The notes under the pieces are model-generated. The model was not told the origin of the DNA. It worked only from the letters and a program-made list of their open reading frames with translations, and ran no database searches. Below are positions 1-8,623 of a DNA stretch of 64,000 bases, in pieces. Both the position numbers and the translations under genes were made by a program. The stretch covers positions 22,598 through 86,597 of the forward strand of contig NZ_BCRS01000003.1 of assembly GCF_001552715.1 (NCBI RefSeq). The letters are read 5' to 3'. The first letter of the stretch is position 1. Every line of letters starts with the position of its first letter. This DNA comes from Mycolicibacterium vaccae NBRC 14118 = CIP 105934 (GTDB lineage Bacteria > Actinomycetota > Actinomycetes > Mycobacteriales > Mycobacteriaceae).

Positions 1-437
1 GGTGTCTCCAGTTCTGCTGCCATGACCACGAACTCGTCCGACAACCCGTTGGCGATGTCGCGGGCTCGCGCCGCCGACCGGTCGGACACCGCGACGTCGA
101 TGACGACGGTGTCCGCCGGTGAACTTGCTTCGATCTGGTCCTGCAGTTCCGAGACGCTCATGTCTAGGCCGAGTTTGTCTATTGTGCGCTGCGCCAGAAT
201 GTCGCCTGTCAGCAGTTCGATATAGGACAGCACCCTGCGTTCAGCAAAAAGGCCACCGTCATAAATCTCGGAATTGCCGCCAGCCGATGCGGTCGCCACG
301 AACAAACGGGTCGAGGCCTGGTACACGGGGGCAACGGTGAGCGAATACGCGAAAGCGCCGATTATCGCGATACCTGTTGCTGCGCAGATGATCCGCCAAC
401 GGGTGCGCAAGATTCGCGCGAAATCCTGAACAGTCAA
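1..437 (-). CDS. Wzz-like chain-length determinant protein (3' end cut by window)
   Basis: The minus strand reads open for 145 residues from a TTG at 437 to the window edge, so the C-terminus is missing. An SD-like GAAGGG lies just upstream, and no ATG or GTG occurs in frame between the TTG and the previous stop. Residues about 15-35 form one membrane segment, followed by PVYQAS, typical of the N-terminal Wzz domain of polysaccharide co-polymerases. The visible loop then reads like the extracytoplasmic helical region (a YIELLTGD stretch and an SVSELQDQI stretch). Family knowledge: such proteins sit in the inner membrane and set glycan chain length with a Wzy polymerase. It is divergent from the BcsB-like gene. 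Whether a C-terminal kinase domain follows cannot be seen. Confidence 0.75.
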   Translation of the reverse strand, partial: MTVQDFARILRTRWRIICAATGIAIIGAFAYSLTVAPVYQASTRLFVATASAGGNSEIYDGGLFAERRVLSYIELLTGDILAQRTIDKLGLDMSVSELQDQIEASSPADTVVIDVAVSDRSAARARDIANGLSDEFVVMAAELET

Positions 438-953
438 CTGCGACCCTTCACCGCTGAGCTTCCGTCGTGCCTGCCGCTCGCGCGCACAAGTCGCACTACG
501 CTATCCCAGGTGGTAGCTCGTCGCCAAGGATGACGGCACCGGTGTCACGGTTGACGACGCTGCGAACCGCCGCCGGAACATCGACGGAATCAAGGCCGTT
601 CGCGCCAATGGAGCGTAGCCGGGCAGCGTCCTCCTCGGGATGGGTAAGCGCCTGCACGGCTTAGCCGGAACGTCAACAATGCCGGTCACGGCCCCGCTCA
701 CTTCATGACGAACTCACCTGCCACGAGCAAAGAATAGTTAGTGTGGTTAAAACGTGATTCACGGCGCAATTCTTTCGTTACCGATAATGCGGTCGCTTGC
801 GGTGTCCGGCGGTATAGTCCGACCCCTGTTGGGACTACGAAGCTCGTGCACCCCGAAAGTGGAACAGGTGACCCGGTCAGTTCAGTCTTGTCGTCAAATC
901 CGGACTACCGCGGGGTTACCGCGACCGGATCTCAGCGGTACCGGGCAGCGGCG
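438..953. other. Divergent intergenic region, about 515 bp
   Basis: This region separates the Wzz-like gene (minus) from the BcsB-like gene (plus) and must hold both promoters. The stretch 700-800 is noticeably more A/T-rich than its surroundings. A plus-strand frame stays open from a GTG at 741 into the BcsB-like gene, but its first 70 residues do not look like a protein N-terminus. No KstR, KstR2 or GATAGT-type element was found here. Confidence 0.5.
501..657 (-). CDS. Possible 52-residue ORF upstream of the Wzz-like gene
   Basis: A GTG-started frame on the minus strand encodes 52 residues beginning MQALTHPEED and ending ELPPGIA. A stop codon lies directly upstream of the GTG, so it is not the tail of a longer gene as it stands. 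Third positions are only about 70 percent G/C, lower than in the confirmed genes. I do not recognise it. It could be a small protein, a decayed gene remnant or chance. Confidence 0.2.
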
Positions 954-2927
954 GTGAGCCGCATCCGGGCCTTGCGAGTGCTGGCCTCCGTGATGCTGTT
1001 GTTTCTGCCTGCTTTGTTCGCCGCTCCGGTGCATGCCCAACCCGACGCCGGAGATCCGCAGGCCGCGTCGGCGGTGACGTTGCGCTGGCCTGCACTCGGT
1101 ATGGAGCGGGAGGTCGTGCTCGGCCCGGACAGCACGAGAACTTTCACTGTGCCGGTGCCGACCGGGCTCAGCGTGACGCGGTTGCTCGGCACCATCACCG
1201 CCCCGATGAACATCACCGCCGGTTACCTCGAGATCGACGACGCCGACGGAAACCTGCTCGGCACCGTCGATTTACCCCCCGCAGGCTCCGCTCAGGCTGC
1301 GATACCGATAGACGTCGACATCTCGGCGGCACGCGTTCGAGACTCGTCTGCCGAGTTGTCCTTCACCGTCCGCGCCCTCGACGGCGTCGATCGGTTCTGC
1401 GGCCCGCTCCAGCAGTTGACCCTGACAGACCTGTCGACGGTGTTCACCGGAACAGAGCCCCCCGTGACGACGATCGCGAACTTCTTCCCGCCGGTGCTTG
1501 AGCGGGCGTCGATCTACGCGCCGAACGACGCGGACCCGGCTGAACAGCAGTCGGTGCTGAGGTTGGTGTCCACGCTCACGCGGTTGTACGCGCCTCAACC
1601 GCTGGACGTCACCGTGGTCAATCAGCCGAGGGGCGCGTCACCGCCGCCCGCTGGTCGGCTGACCCGCACGGTCGTCGTCGAAAAGGGCGGCGCCGCGGGC
1701 CTGCGTGTCGAGAACGCCGGGAGCCCGGCGGCGTACCTTCGCGTGTCCGGCACCGGCGACGATCTCTCCACCCAGGTGTCGTTGCTCGCCAACGACCTGC
1801 AGACGCTGGCGCAGACGCCCGTCGCGCGCGTCGAGCAGGCGGGATCCGGCGAGGTGCGGGGTGGCGATGTGATGACCTTCGGTCAGTTGAACCTGAACGG
1901 CAGGACCGAGGTGCTCCGATCCGGCAGTCTGCGCGTGGGAGTCGGACGCTCGGCTCTGGGCAACGGTCGCATCGACAGTGTGCAGGTGCATCTGCTCGCT
2001 GATTACACACCCGTCTCTGAGGATGATGCGGCGGCCGTGGTCATCCGGTCCTCGGACGGGAGCGTCGTCTACACAGGTGTGCTCGACACCACCGGTCGGC
2101 TGGACGCGACCTTCGTACTGCGGGATCAGGCCATCGGCCAGTTCGTCAGCCTCGACTTCGCGCTCACCTACAGCCCGCGGCAGGCGTGTGGACCCCTGAC
2201 AGCCCCGATCACGTTCCAGATCGATCCCAGGTCATCGCTGACCGTCCACCGCGGCGGCCCTCCGCCGGGCGGCTTCAGCTCCATCCCCGCCGAGTTCAGC
2301 CCGAGTTTCCTGGTCGCGCTCGACGGGAGCGGCCCCAACCAGCTCGGCTACGCCGCCGACGTGGTCGCCGCGGTCTCCCGTCTCAGTAGCAGGCAGCTGA
2401 CGCCCGAAGTCGTCGATCTCAAGACCGCCGCGGATGCCGAAACCGGGGCGTTGATCGTCGCCGATGCCTCGGCACTGAAAGAGACGTCGCTGCGGCCGCC
2501 CGTGAGCGGCGACGGAGACGCCTTGACCGTGGGCCTTCCCTCCGAGCTGCGCGCCAGCGTCGGCACGGGCCTGGGGTCGGTCCAGGCCTTCGCCGACCGG
2601 TCCCGGAATCGATCCGTGGTGCTGGTGACCACGACGGGTGCCTGGTCGCTGGTGGATCCGCTGTTCGGCTACCTCGCCGGGTTGGACGGCGAGTGGGCAG
2701 CGCTCACCGGCGATGTGTTGGCAGCCGGCGAGGAGGGGGTGCCGACCAATCTGACGATCTTCGACCAGGCCGGCGGGGCCGATGTCGCCGAACCGTCCGC
2801 GGTGGAGGCGTCATCGCTCCCACCGGGCGCGATCAGCATCGCGGCCGCCGCGGCGGCCGCAATCGCACTGACCGCAGGAATCGTGTGGTTGATCAGACGC
2901 CGTCGGAACAGGACTCGACTTACCTAG
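954..2927 (+). CDS. BcsB-like membrane-anchored extracytoplasmic protein
   Basis: 657 residues from a GTG at 954, chosen because a clear signal peptide follows at once (basic SRIRALR, a hydrophobic run, cleavage near PVHAQ). The frame is open further upstream to 741, but that part is not protein-like. The mature part is predicted beta-rich, and a segment around NFFPPVLERASIY resembles the BcsB family, the periplasmic partner of cellulose synthase. An Ala-rich membrane helix and a basic RRRRNR tail close the protein, giving the BcsB topology of an exported domain tethered at the C-terminus. A role in polysaccharide export or synthesis is inference, since no cellulose synthase catalytic gene is visible. 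The stop codon lies inside the KstR2 operator. Confidence 0.6.
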   Translation: MSRIRALRVLASVMLLFLPALFAAPVHAQPDAGDPQAASAVTLRWPALGMEREVVLGPDSTRTFTVPVPTGLSVTRLLGTITAPMNITAGYLEIDDADGNLLGTVDLPPAGSAQAAIPIDVDISAARVRDSSAELSFTVRALDGVDRFCGPLQQLTLTDLSTVFTGTEPPVTTIANFFPPVLERASIYAPNDADPAEQQSVLRLVSTLTRLYAPQPLDVTVVNQPRGASPPPAGRLTRTVVVEKGGAAGLRVENAGSPAAYLRVSGTGDDLSTQVSLLANDLQTLAQTPVARVEQAGSGEVRGGDVMTFGQLNLNGRTEVLRSGSLRVGVGRSALGNGRIDSVQVHLLADYTPVSEDDAAAVVIRSSDGSVVYTGVLDTTGRLDATFVLRDQAIGQFVSLDFALTYSPRQACGPLTAPITFQIDPRSSLTVHRGGPPPGGFSSIPAEFSPSFLVALDGSGPNQLGYAADVVAAVSRLSSRQLTPEVVDLKTAADAETGALIVADASALKETSLRPPVSGDGDALTVGLPSELRASVGTGLGSVQAFADRSRNRSVVLVTTTGAWSLVDPLFGYLAGLDGEWAALTGDVLAAGEEGVPTNLTIFDQAGGADVAEPSAVEASSLPPGAISIAAAAAAAIALTAGIVWLIRRRRNRTRLT

Positions 2928-2939
2928 CAAGCGCTTGGT
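2926..2939. promoter_or_regulatory. KstR2 operator upstream of kstR2
   Basis: The sequence AGCAAGCGCTTGGT matches the known KstR2 consensus AnCAAGnnCTTGnT. It overlaps the stop of the BcsB-like gene and lies 15 nt upstream of the kstR2 GTG, consistent with autorepression relieved by the steroid-ring CoA thioester HIP-CoA, the known KstR2 ligand. Confidence 0.85.
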
Positions 2940-2942
2940 TGC

Positions 2943-2948
2943 TACTCT
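2943..2948 (+). promoter_or_regulatory. -10 element of a probable leaderless kstR2 promoter
   Basis: TACTCT fits the mycobacterial -10 pattern TAnnnT and ends 6 nt before the GTG start at 2955, so transcription would begin at or next to the start codon. The same spacing occurs at the other KstR2 promoter and at fadA5. Confidence 0.5.
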
Positions 2949-2954
2949 GGGTGA

Positions 2955-3569
2955 GTGGATAAGGCGCTGCCCAGCCGCCGCGACGAGCTTTTGGCGCTCG
3001 CCGCGACGATGTTCGCCGAGCGTGGGCTGCGCGCCACCACGGTGCGCGACATCGCCGACTCGGCCGGAATCCTGTCGGGAAGCCTCTACCACCACTTCTC
3101 GTCGAAAGAGGAGATGGTCGACGAGGTGCTGCGCGGCTTCCTGGACTGGCTCTTCGACCGGTACCGCCAGATCCTCGAGACCGAGGCCAACCCGATGGAA
3201 CGCCTCAAAGGTCTGTTCATGACTTCGTTCGAGGCCATCGCGACGCGCCACGCCGAGGTCGTCATCTACCAGGACGAGGCCAAGCGGCTGTCGTCGCAGG
3301 AGCGGTTCGGCTACGTCGAGGAGCGCAACAGAGAACAGCGCAAGATGTGGGTGGACGTGCTCACCCAGGGCATCGCCGAGGGTTACTTCCGGCCCGACGT
3401 CGACGTCGACCTGGTGTACCGGTTCATCCGGGACACCACCTGGGTCTCGGTCCGCTGGTATCAACCCGGCGGCCCGTTGACCGCGGAAGAGGTCGGACAG
3501 CAGTACCTTTCGATCGTCCTCGGCGGGATAACCGCCGAGTCAACAAGCAAGGAGAGCAGCAATGGCTGA
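2955..3569 (+). CDS. kstR2: TetR-family repressor KstR2
   Basis: 204 residues. The N-terminal TetR helix-turn-helix (residues about 8-55) contains TTVRDIADSAGILSGSLYHH, closely like KstR2 (Rv3557c) of M. tuberculosis. KstR2 represses the genes for breakdown of steroid rings C and D and is released by HIP-CoA. The C-terminal two-thirds is the helical ligand and dimer domain. The GTG start follows the operator at 2926-2939 and a -10 element, so the message is probably leaderless. The 3' end overlaps fadA6 by 8 nt, indicating a two-gene operon in which the repressor controls its own pathway. Confidence 0.93.
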   Translation: MDKALPSRRDELLALAATMFAERGLRATTVRDIADSAGILSGSLYHHFSSKEEMVDEVLRGFLDWLFDRYRQILETEANPMERLKGLFMTSFEAIATRHAEVVIYQDEAKRLSSQERFGYVEERNREQRKMWVDVLTQGIAEGYFRPDVDVDLVYRFIRDTTWVSVRWYQPGGPLTAEEVGQQYLSIVLGGITAESTSKESSNG

Positions 3570-4722
3570 GGCGTATGTCATCGACGCTGTACGCACCGCG
3601 ATCGGCAAGCGCAATGGGTCGCTCGCCGGTGTGCACCCTGTCGACCTCGGGGCGGCGGGCTGGCGCGGCCTGTTCGCGCGCAACGACGTGGACCCCGGCG
3701 CCGTCGACGACGTCATCGCCGGCTGCGTCGACGCGATCGGGCCGCAGGCGGGCAACATCGCGCGGCTGTCCTGGCTGGCCGCCGGTTACCCCGAAGAGGT
3801 GCCCGGCGTGACCGTCGACCGGCAGTGCGGCTCCAGCCAGCAGGCGATCTCGTTCGGCGCCCAGGCGATCCTGTCCGGTACCGCCGACCTGATCGTCGCC
3901 GGTGGGATGCAGAACATGAGCCAGATCCCCATCAGTTCGGCGATGACCGTCGCCGAGCAGTTCGGATTCACCTCCCCGACAAACGAATCCAAGAGCTGGC
4001 TGCACCGCTACGGCGACCAGGAGATCTCGCAGTTCCGCGGCGCGGAGCTCATCGCCGAGAAGTGGGACATCTCGCGCGAGGACATGGAACAGTTCGCGCT
4101 GACCAGCCACCAGCGCGCCCAGGCCGCGATCCGCGCGGGTCATTTCGAGAACGAGATCATCCCGGTCGAATCTGACGGCGACAGTTTCCGCATCGACGAG
4201 GGCCCGCGCGACACCTCGCTGGAGAAGATGGCCGGCCTGAAGACCCTGGTGGACGGCGGCCGGTTGACCGCTGCGATGGCCAGCCAGATCTCCGACGGTG
4301 CCAGCGCGGTGCTGTTGGCGTCGGAAAGCGCGGTGAAGACCCACAACCTCAAGCCGCGTGCCCGGATCCACCACATCAGTGCGCGCGGCGCCGACCCGGT
4401 GTTCATGCTGACCGGACCGATCCCTGCCACCCGTTACGCACTGGACAAGGCGGGTCTGACGATCGACGACATCGACACCGTCGAGATCAACGAGGCCTTC
4501 GCGCCGGTCGTGCAGGCGTGGCTCAAGGAGACCAAGGCCGACCCGGAGAAGGTCAATCCCAACGGTGGGGCCATCGCGCTCGGACATCCGTTGGGGGCAA
4601 CGGGCGCAAAGCTTTTCGCGACGATGCTGAACACCCTCGAGCGCACCGGCGGCCGCTACGGGCTGCAGACGATGTGCGAGGGCGGCGGCACCGCCAACGT
4701 CACGATCATCGAACGGCTCTGA
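3562..4722 (+). CDS. fadA6: Steroid-ring degradation thiolase FadA6
   Basis: 386 residues, full length for a degradative acetyl-CoA acyltransferase. The nucleophile Cys89 lies in DRQCGSS, the [14 protein letters not shown] active-site histidine motif is present, and the second catalytic Cys371 is in CEGGG near the C-terminus. It matches FadA6 (Rv3556c), which cleaves beta-ketoacyl-CoA intermediates from steroid rings C/D. It overlaps kstR2 by 8 nt and has an AGGAGAGC ribosome site inside the end of kstR2, so the pair is co-transcribed and under KstR2 control. Confidence 0.9.
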   Translation: MAEAYVIDAVRTAIGKRNGSLAGVHPVDLGAAGWRGLFARNDVDPGAVDDVIAGCVDAIGPQAGNIARLSWLAAGYPEEVPGVTVDRQCGSSQQAISFGAQAILSGTADLIVAGGMQNMSQIPISSAMTVAEQFGFTSPTNESKSWLHRYGDQEISQFRGAELIAEKWDISREDMEQFALTSHQRAQAAIRAGHFENEIIPVESDGDSFRIDEGPRDTSLEKMAGLKTLVDGGRLTAAMASQISDGASAVLLASESAVKTHNLKPRARIHHISARGADPVFMLTGPIPATRYALDKAGLTIDDIDTVEINEAFAPVVQAWLKETKADPEKVNPNGGAIALGHPLGATGAKLFATMLNTLERTGGRYGLQTMCEGGGTANVTIIERL

Positions 4723-4728
4723 GACCTT

Positions 4729-4791
4729 CGCCGAAATTGCATTCCATGCGGGCATAATCGCGAAAAGCCCACGCGGAATGCAATTTCGGCG
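4729..4791. repeat. Perfect 17-bp inverted repeat between convergent genes (terminator or REP-like element)
   Basis: Arms CGCCGAAATTGCATTCC (4729-4745) and GGAATGCAATTTCGGCG (4775-4791) are exact reverse complements around a 29-nt loop. The element fills the gap between the ends of fadA6 and the alcohol dehydrogenase gene. It would form a long hairpin in either transcript and may be a bidirectional terminator. There is no U tract, so a dispersed palindromic repeat is equally possible. Confidence 0.75.
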
Positions 4792-4797
4792 GATCGG

Positions 4798-5910
4798 TCA
4801 GTGGTCGTGCAGGATGACGCCGCGGATGTTGCGGCCTGCTCGCATGTCCTCGTAGCCCTCATTGACCTCGGCGAGCTTGTACTCGTGAGTGACGGTCTCG
4901 TCGAGCAGCAGCTTGCCCTCGCGGTACAGCGACAGCAGCCGCGGAATGTCGGCGCGCGGGTTGGCCTCACCGTAGAGGCTGCCCAGCAAACGCTTCTGGA
5001 ACAGCGTGAACATCATCAGCCCGAGCGTCGGCTTGTTGTCGGCCATGGTGGACAGCGCGGTCATCACCACCGCGCCGCCCTTGCGGATGATGTTGGCGGC
5101 GTCCTCCAGCATCGAGCCCTCCAGCAGGCCGACGGTGAGGATCGCCGAGTCGGCCATCACGCCACGGGTCAGCTCGGCCACCAGTGCGGTCGCCTCGGGC
5201 AGAGACGTCACGAAGTGCGTGGCGCCGAGCTGGAAAGCCTTCTCCCGCTTCGATTCCACCGGCTCCACGACGACGATCTTCTCCGCGCCGGCCAACCGGG
5301 CCCCCTGCACCGCGCCACTGCCGATGCCGCCGAACCCGATGACGACGACGGTGTCGCCGGGTTGCACGTCGGCGGTGTTGACCGCCGAGCCCCAACCGGT
5401 GGTGACACCGCACCCGAGCAGGCACGCCCGGGACAGCGGAATGTCGTCGTCGATCTTGACGATGGACGCTTCGGGCACGGAGCCGTACTGGGAGAACGTC
5501 CCGACGAACGCCATCGCCCCGACGTTCTGGCCGCGCGCCCGGCGCCGGTAGGTGCCGTCGACCTGGGTGCCGGCCATGATCAACGCGCCGAGGTCGCACA
5601 GATTCTGGTGGCCGGTCGAACAGAAACGGCACCGGCCGCAGGCCGGCAGGAACGATGCGACGACGTGGTCGCCCGGCGCGAGACCGACGACGCCCGCGCC
5701 GACCTCCTGCACGATTCCGGCGCCCTCGTGACCACCGATCAGCGGCAGCGGGGCGGGCAGGTCACCGGTGCGGATGTGCTCGTCGGAGTGGCAGAGGCCG
5801 GTGGCCTCCCAGCTCACCAGCACCTCGCCGTCGCCCGGCGGATCGAGATCGATCTCCTCGACAGTCCAGTCGCCGCCGTACTCCCACAGAATCGCCGCGT
5901 TGGTCTTCAT
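4798..5910 (-). CDS. Zinc-dependent, NDMA/mycofactocin-type alcohol dehydrogenase
   Basis: 370 residues of the medium-chain dehydrogenase family. Catalytic zinc ligands are visible in GLCHSDEH and GGHEGAG, and the structural zinc Cys cluster is CGRCRFCSTGHQNLC. The nucleotide fold motif is VVIGFGGIGSGAVQ. The overall sequence resembles actinobacterial NDMA-dependent alcohol dehydrogenases, which hold a non-exchangeable NAD and are thought to use mycofactocin. The substrate is unknown. It sits between fadA6 and ipdC where M. tuberculosis has other genes. No KstR2 site precedes it, so it is probably not part of the steroid regulon. Confidence 0.82.
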   Translation of the reverse strand: MKTNAAILWEYGGDWTVEEIDLDPPGDGEVLVSWEATGLCHSDEHIRTGDLPAPLPLIGGHEGAGIVQEVGAGVVGLAPGDHVVASFLPACGRCRFCSTGHQNLCDLGALIMAGTQVDGTYRRRARGQNVGAMAFVGTFSQYGSVPEASIVKIDDDIPLSRACLLGCGVTTGWGSAVNTADVQPGDTVVVIGFGGIGSGAVQGARLAGAEKIVVVEPVESKREKAFQLGATHFVTSLPEATALVAELTRGVMADSAILTVGLLEGSMLEDAANIIRKGGAVVMTALSTMADNKPTLGLMMFTLFQKRLLGSLYGEANPRADIPRLLSLYREGKLLLDETVTHEYKLAEVNEGYEDMRAGRNIRGVILHDH

Positions 5911-5958
5911 GCGGCCGAGTGTAGGAACCGCGCAGTCGCGCCGTGGCGGATTCGGCGA

Positions 5959-7503
5959 TCACCAGCGGCCCCGGATCCGGTCCCGGTAGTTGCGTCCGTC
6001 GGGGTCGTAGAACATCCGGTAGGCGGGGGACGCCCACAACCGGGTGAACCGGCCCAACTGCTCGGGTCGGTGCGGACGCAGCCGGCCGGGTGGCCGCGGA
6101 CCTCGACGGCCCGACGCATGCCAGGCCTCCAGCGCGTCCGCCGCCGCGGTGATCTCTTCGACGGCGGTCAGCGGATCGGCCAGCCCACCGTCCTGGGTGC
6201 CGTCGTCGGCGCGGTCCAGGTGCTCGCGCATCAAGCGCAGCCTCAGGTCCCGCGCGAACAACCCGTCGGAGTCCAGCACCGCGCAGGACAGCTCGCTGTC
6301 GTGGGTCCAGGACCGGCGGTTGAAGTTGTCGCTGCCGACACTGGCCCACACGTCGTCCACCACGCAGACCTTCGCGTGTACGTACACCGGTGTGCCCGAA
6401 TGGTTTTCCAGGTCGAACACGTGTACGCGCTCCGGGCTGACCCGGCTGCAGGCAGCGACGGCTTCGTGGCGGCCGACCTGGTTGGGCGGCAGCGCCAGCC
6501 GGCCGTCGACGTCGGGATACCGGGGTACGACCGCCACCAGGTGCAGGTCGGGATTGTCGGCCAGCGCGCCTGCGAACAACTGCGCCACCCGCTTGGACCA
6601 CAGGTACTGGTCCTCCAGATAGATCAGCCGGCGGGCGCGGCGCAGCGCCTTGCGGTAGCCCCTGGCGATGCTGCGCTCGCCGGCGGGCGCGAAGTCGTAT
6701 TCGAAGTGTGCGTCGGGATAGGTCCGAAGCACCTGCACCGCATGCGGGCCGCACGGCGGCGGATCCGGTGGCTGCTCGGGCAGCTTCCCGGGTTCCAGGT
6801 CGGCGCCGCGCAGCTTGTCGCGGATCCACGCGATCGGCGACAGCATGTCGAGTTGTGCCGGGTCGTTCCAGCGTTCACGGAACGCGGTGTCCAGCGCGCC
6901 GACCACCGGCCCCTGCAACCGCAGTTGGACGTCGTGCCACGGAGGGTGGTCGCCGTAGCTGCGCGCCATCTGCACCGCCTGGCGGTCCCCGCGGTGCGAT
7001 GCGTCGTCGCGTCGCGAATGGCACAGGTCGATTCCTCCGGCGAACGCCACGTCGCGGTCGGGCGTGCCGGGACGGCGCAACACCACGAGCTTCTGGTGGT
7101 GGGACCCACCGAAGCGGACGCGCTGATCGAGCAGGACCTCGCCACCGGCCTCCTCGATCTCGTCGCCGAGGTGCCGGTTCTGCTCCTCGCTGTAGGCGAA
7201 CTGGTCCAGGTGGGAGCGCCACACCAGTCCCTTGACGACGACGCCGCGCTCGGCGGCGCGGCAGAACAGCTCGGCCACGGTCGGGCCGTCGTCGCGCAGT
7301 TTCTGGTCGGGATCGCCGCGCCAGTCCGTGAAGAACACGTAGTCCCCGGCGCGCGACGCGTCGACCTCGGTGGCGAGCTGATCGAAGTAGACCGACCCGT
7401 GGATCAGCGGTTCGGCCCGGCTGCCCTCACACCAGGCCGGAAGGCGCGAGGACGGGTTACCGCGCTCTTCGGTCGTGAGAAACCACTGCGCGAGATCGGC
7501 CAT
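5959..7503 (-). CDS. Phospholipase D-family protein
   Basis: 514 residues from ATG 7503, preceded by a good GGGAAGG ribosome site; the frame extends further upstream without support. Two PLD half-sites are visible: HHQKLVVL in the N-terminal half and HAKVCVVDD with GSDNFNRRSW in the C-terminal half. The second fits HxKxxxxD, whereas the first lacks the usual Asp at the last position. Members hydrolyse or transfer phosphodiester bonds in phospholipids. There is no signal peptide, so the location is probably cytoplasmic or peripheral. It reads toward the alcohol dehydrogenase gene, 48 nt away. No link to steroid catabolism is evident. Confidence 0.8.
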   Translation of the reverse strand: MADLAQWFLTTEERGNPSSRLPAWCEGSRAEPLIHGSVYFDQLATEVDASRAGDYVFFTDWRGDPDQKLRDDGPTVAELFCRAAERGVVVKGLVWRSHLDQFAYSEEQNRHLGDEIEEAGGEVLLDQRVRFGGSHHQKLVVLRRPGTPDRDVAFAGGIDLCHSRRDDASHRGDRQAVQMARSYGDHPPWHDVQLRLQGPVVGALDTAFRERWNDPAQLDMLSPIAWIRDKLRGADLEPGKLPEQPPDPPPCGPHAVQVLRTYPDAHFEYDFAPAGERSIARGYRKALRRARRLIYLEDQYLWSKRVAQLFAGALADNPDLHLVAVVPRYPDVDGRLALPPNQVGRHEAVAACSRVSPERVHVFDLENHSGTPVYVHAKVCVVDDVWASVGSDNFNRRSWTHDSELSCAVLDSDGLFARDLRLRLMREHLDRADDGTQDGGLADPLTAVEEITAAADALEAWHASGRRGPRPPGRLRPHRPEQLGRFTRLWASPAYRMFYDPDGRNYRDRIRGRW

Positions 7504-7538
7504 GCCTTCCCAGTACCCCGAAGGGCGCCCGGGGATGT

Positions 7539-8612
7539 CTAGTCGGCGATCATCCCCGCAGCCGAGCGGAGTTGCTCGACGGCTTCGGCGACGATCGCGG
7601 GCACCAGTTCGGCGCACGACGGCAGATCCTCGATGATGCCGGCCACCTGGCCCGAGGCCAGCACCCCGGCGTCGGTGTTGCCCTCGACCAGTCCCGCCTT
7701 GAGCAGCATCGGGGTGTTGGCGGCCATCACGACCTGCGACCAGGTCAGTTCCTTGCCGTGGCGCATGGCCAGGCCGTCCTTGACCATGGACTTCCAGGTC
7801 ATGCCGGTCATCTTCTTGAATTTCTGGGCGTTACCCACCGCGGCGGCGAAACCCTTCACCGGGGAGCCGCTCTCCAGCTTCTCCACCAGGCCGGTGCGCA
7901 GGACTCGGTGCGGCATGCCGTCCACCCGGGTGGACACCACGGTGCCGTCGAGTGCGGCCTGCAGATAACGCTGTTTGACCGCCTCGGGCACCGTCGAGTC
8001 CGACGTCAACAGGAACCGGGTGCCCATCGCCACCCCGGCCGCGCCGTAGGACAGTGCCGCTGCCAGGCCCCTGCCGTCGAAGAACCCGCCCGCCGCGACG
8101 ACCGGCATCCCGGTGTCGGCCACGGCGTCGAGCACCGACGGCAGCAACAGTGTGGTGGCGATCGGCCCGGTGTGCCCGCCGCCCTCACCGCCCTGGACGA
8201 TCACGGCGTCAGCGCCCCAGCCGGCGACCTTCTTGGCGTGTTTGGCCAGACCGACCGACGGAATCACCACCACGCCCGCCTCTTTGAGCTTGGCGATCAG
8301 GTCAGGCTTCGGAGCCAGCGCGAAGGAGGCGACCTTGACGCCCTCGCGGATCAGCAGGTCGACACGTTCGTTCGCATCACCGGCGTCGGCGCGGATGTTG
8401 ATGCCGAATGGTTTGTCGGTGGCGGCCTTGACCTTCGCCACCGCGGTGGTGAGTTCGTCGAGCGTCATGGTCGCCGAGGCAAGGATGCCCAGCCCGCCCG
8501 CGTTGGAGGTCGCCGAGACCAGCCGCGCGCCGGCCACCCAACCCATGCCGGTCTGCACGACCGGATGTTCGATGCCGAGCAGCTCGGTCAGCGGGGTCCT
8601 CAGTCGACTCAT
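7539..8612 (-). CDS. ipdC: IpdC, nitronate monooxygenase-like flavoenzyme of steroid ring degradation
   Basis: 357 residues of the NMO/enoyl-reductase-like flavin TIM-barrel family (PVVQTGMGWVAG near the N-terminus, a QGGEGGGH flavin-phosphate loop, a VAAGGFFDGRG segment). It matches IpdC (Rv3553), which acts on the CoA thioester of the C/D-ring intermediate before EchA20 opens ring D. It is the last gene of echA20-ipdA-ipdB-ipdC. It is separated from ipdB by 63 nt holding a tandem repeat that encodes two tiny coupled reading frames (see 8624-8685). Confidence 0.88.
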   Translation of the reverse strand: MSRLRTPLTELLGIEHPVVQTGMGWVAGARLVSATSNAGGLGILASATMTLDELTTAVAKVKAATDKPFGINIRADAGDANERVDLLIREGVKVASFALAPKPDLIAKLKEAGVVVIPSVGLAKHAKKVAGWGADAVIVQGGEGGGHTGPIATTLLLPSVLDAVADTGMPVVAAGGFFDGRGLAAALSYGAAGVAMGTRFLLTSDSTVPEAVKQRYLQAALDGTVVSTRVDGMPHRVLRTGLVEKLESGSPVKGFAAAVGNAQKFKKMTGMTWKSMVKDGLAMRHGKELTWSQVVMAANTPMLLKAGLVEGNTDAGVLASGQVAGIIEDLPSCAELVPAIVAEAVEQLRSAAGMIAD

Positions 8613-8623
8613 GCTTTTACTCT

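Noticed and set aside
741..953. N-terminal extension of the BcsB-like gene to GTG 741
   Set aside because: The 71 residues lack protein character and would place the signal peptide in the middle of the protein; GTG 954 puts it at the N-terminus.
3424..4755. 443-codon minus-strand frame across the end of kstR2 and fadA6
   Set aside because: Antisense to two well-supported genes under KstR2 control; composition is that of a shadow frame.
4801..7542. 913-codon open frame on the plus strand
   Set aside because: It is antisense to the alcohol dehydrogenase and phospholipase D-like genes, both of which have clear catalytic motifs; high GC keeps the opposite frame open.
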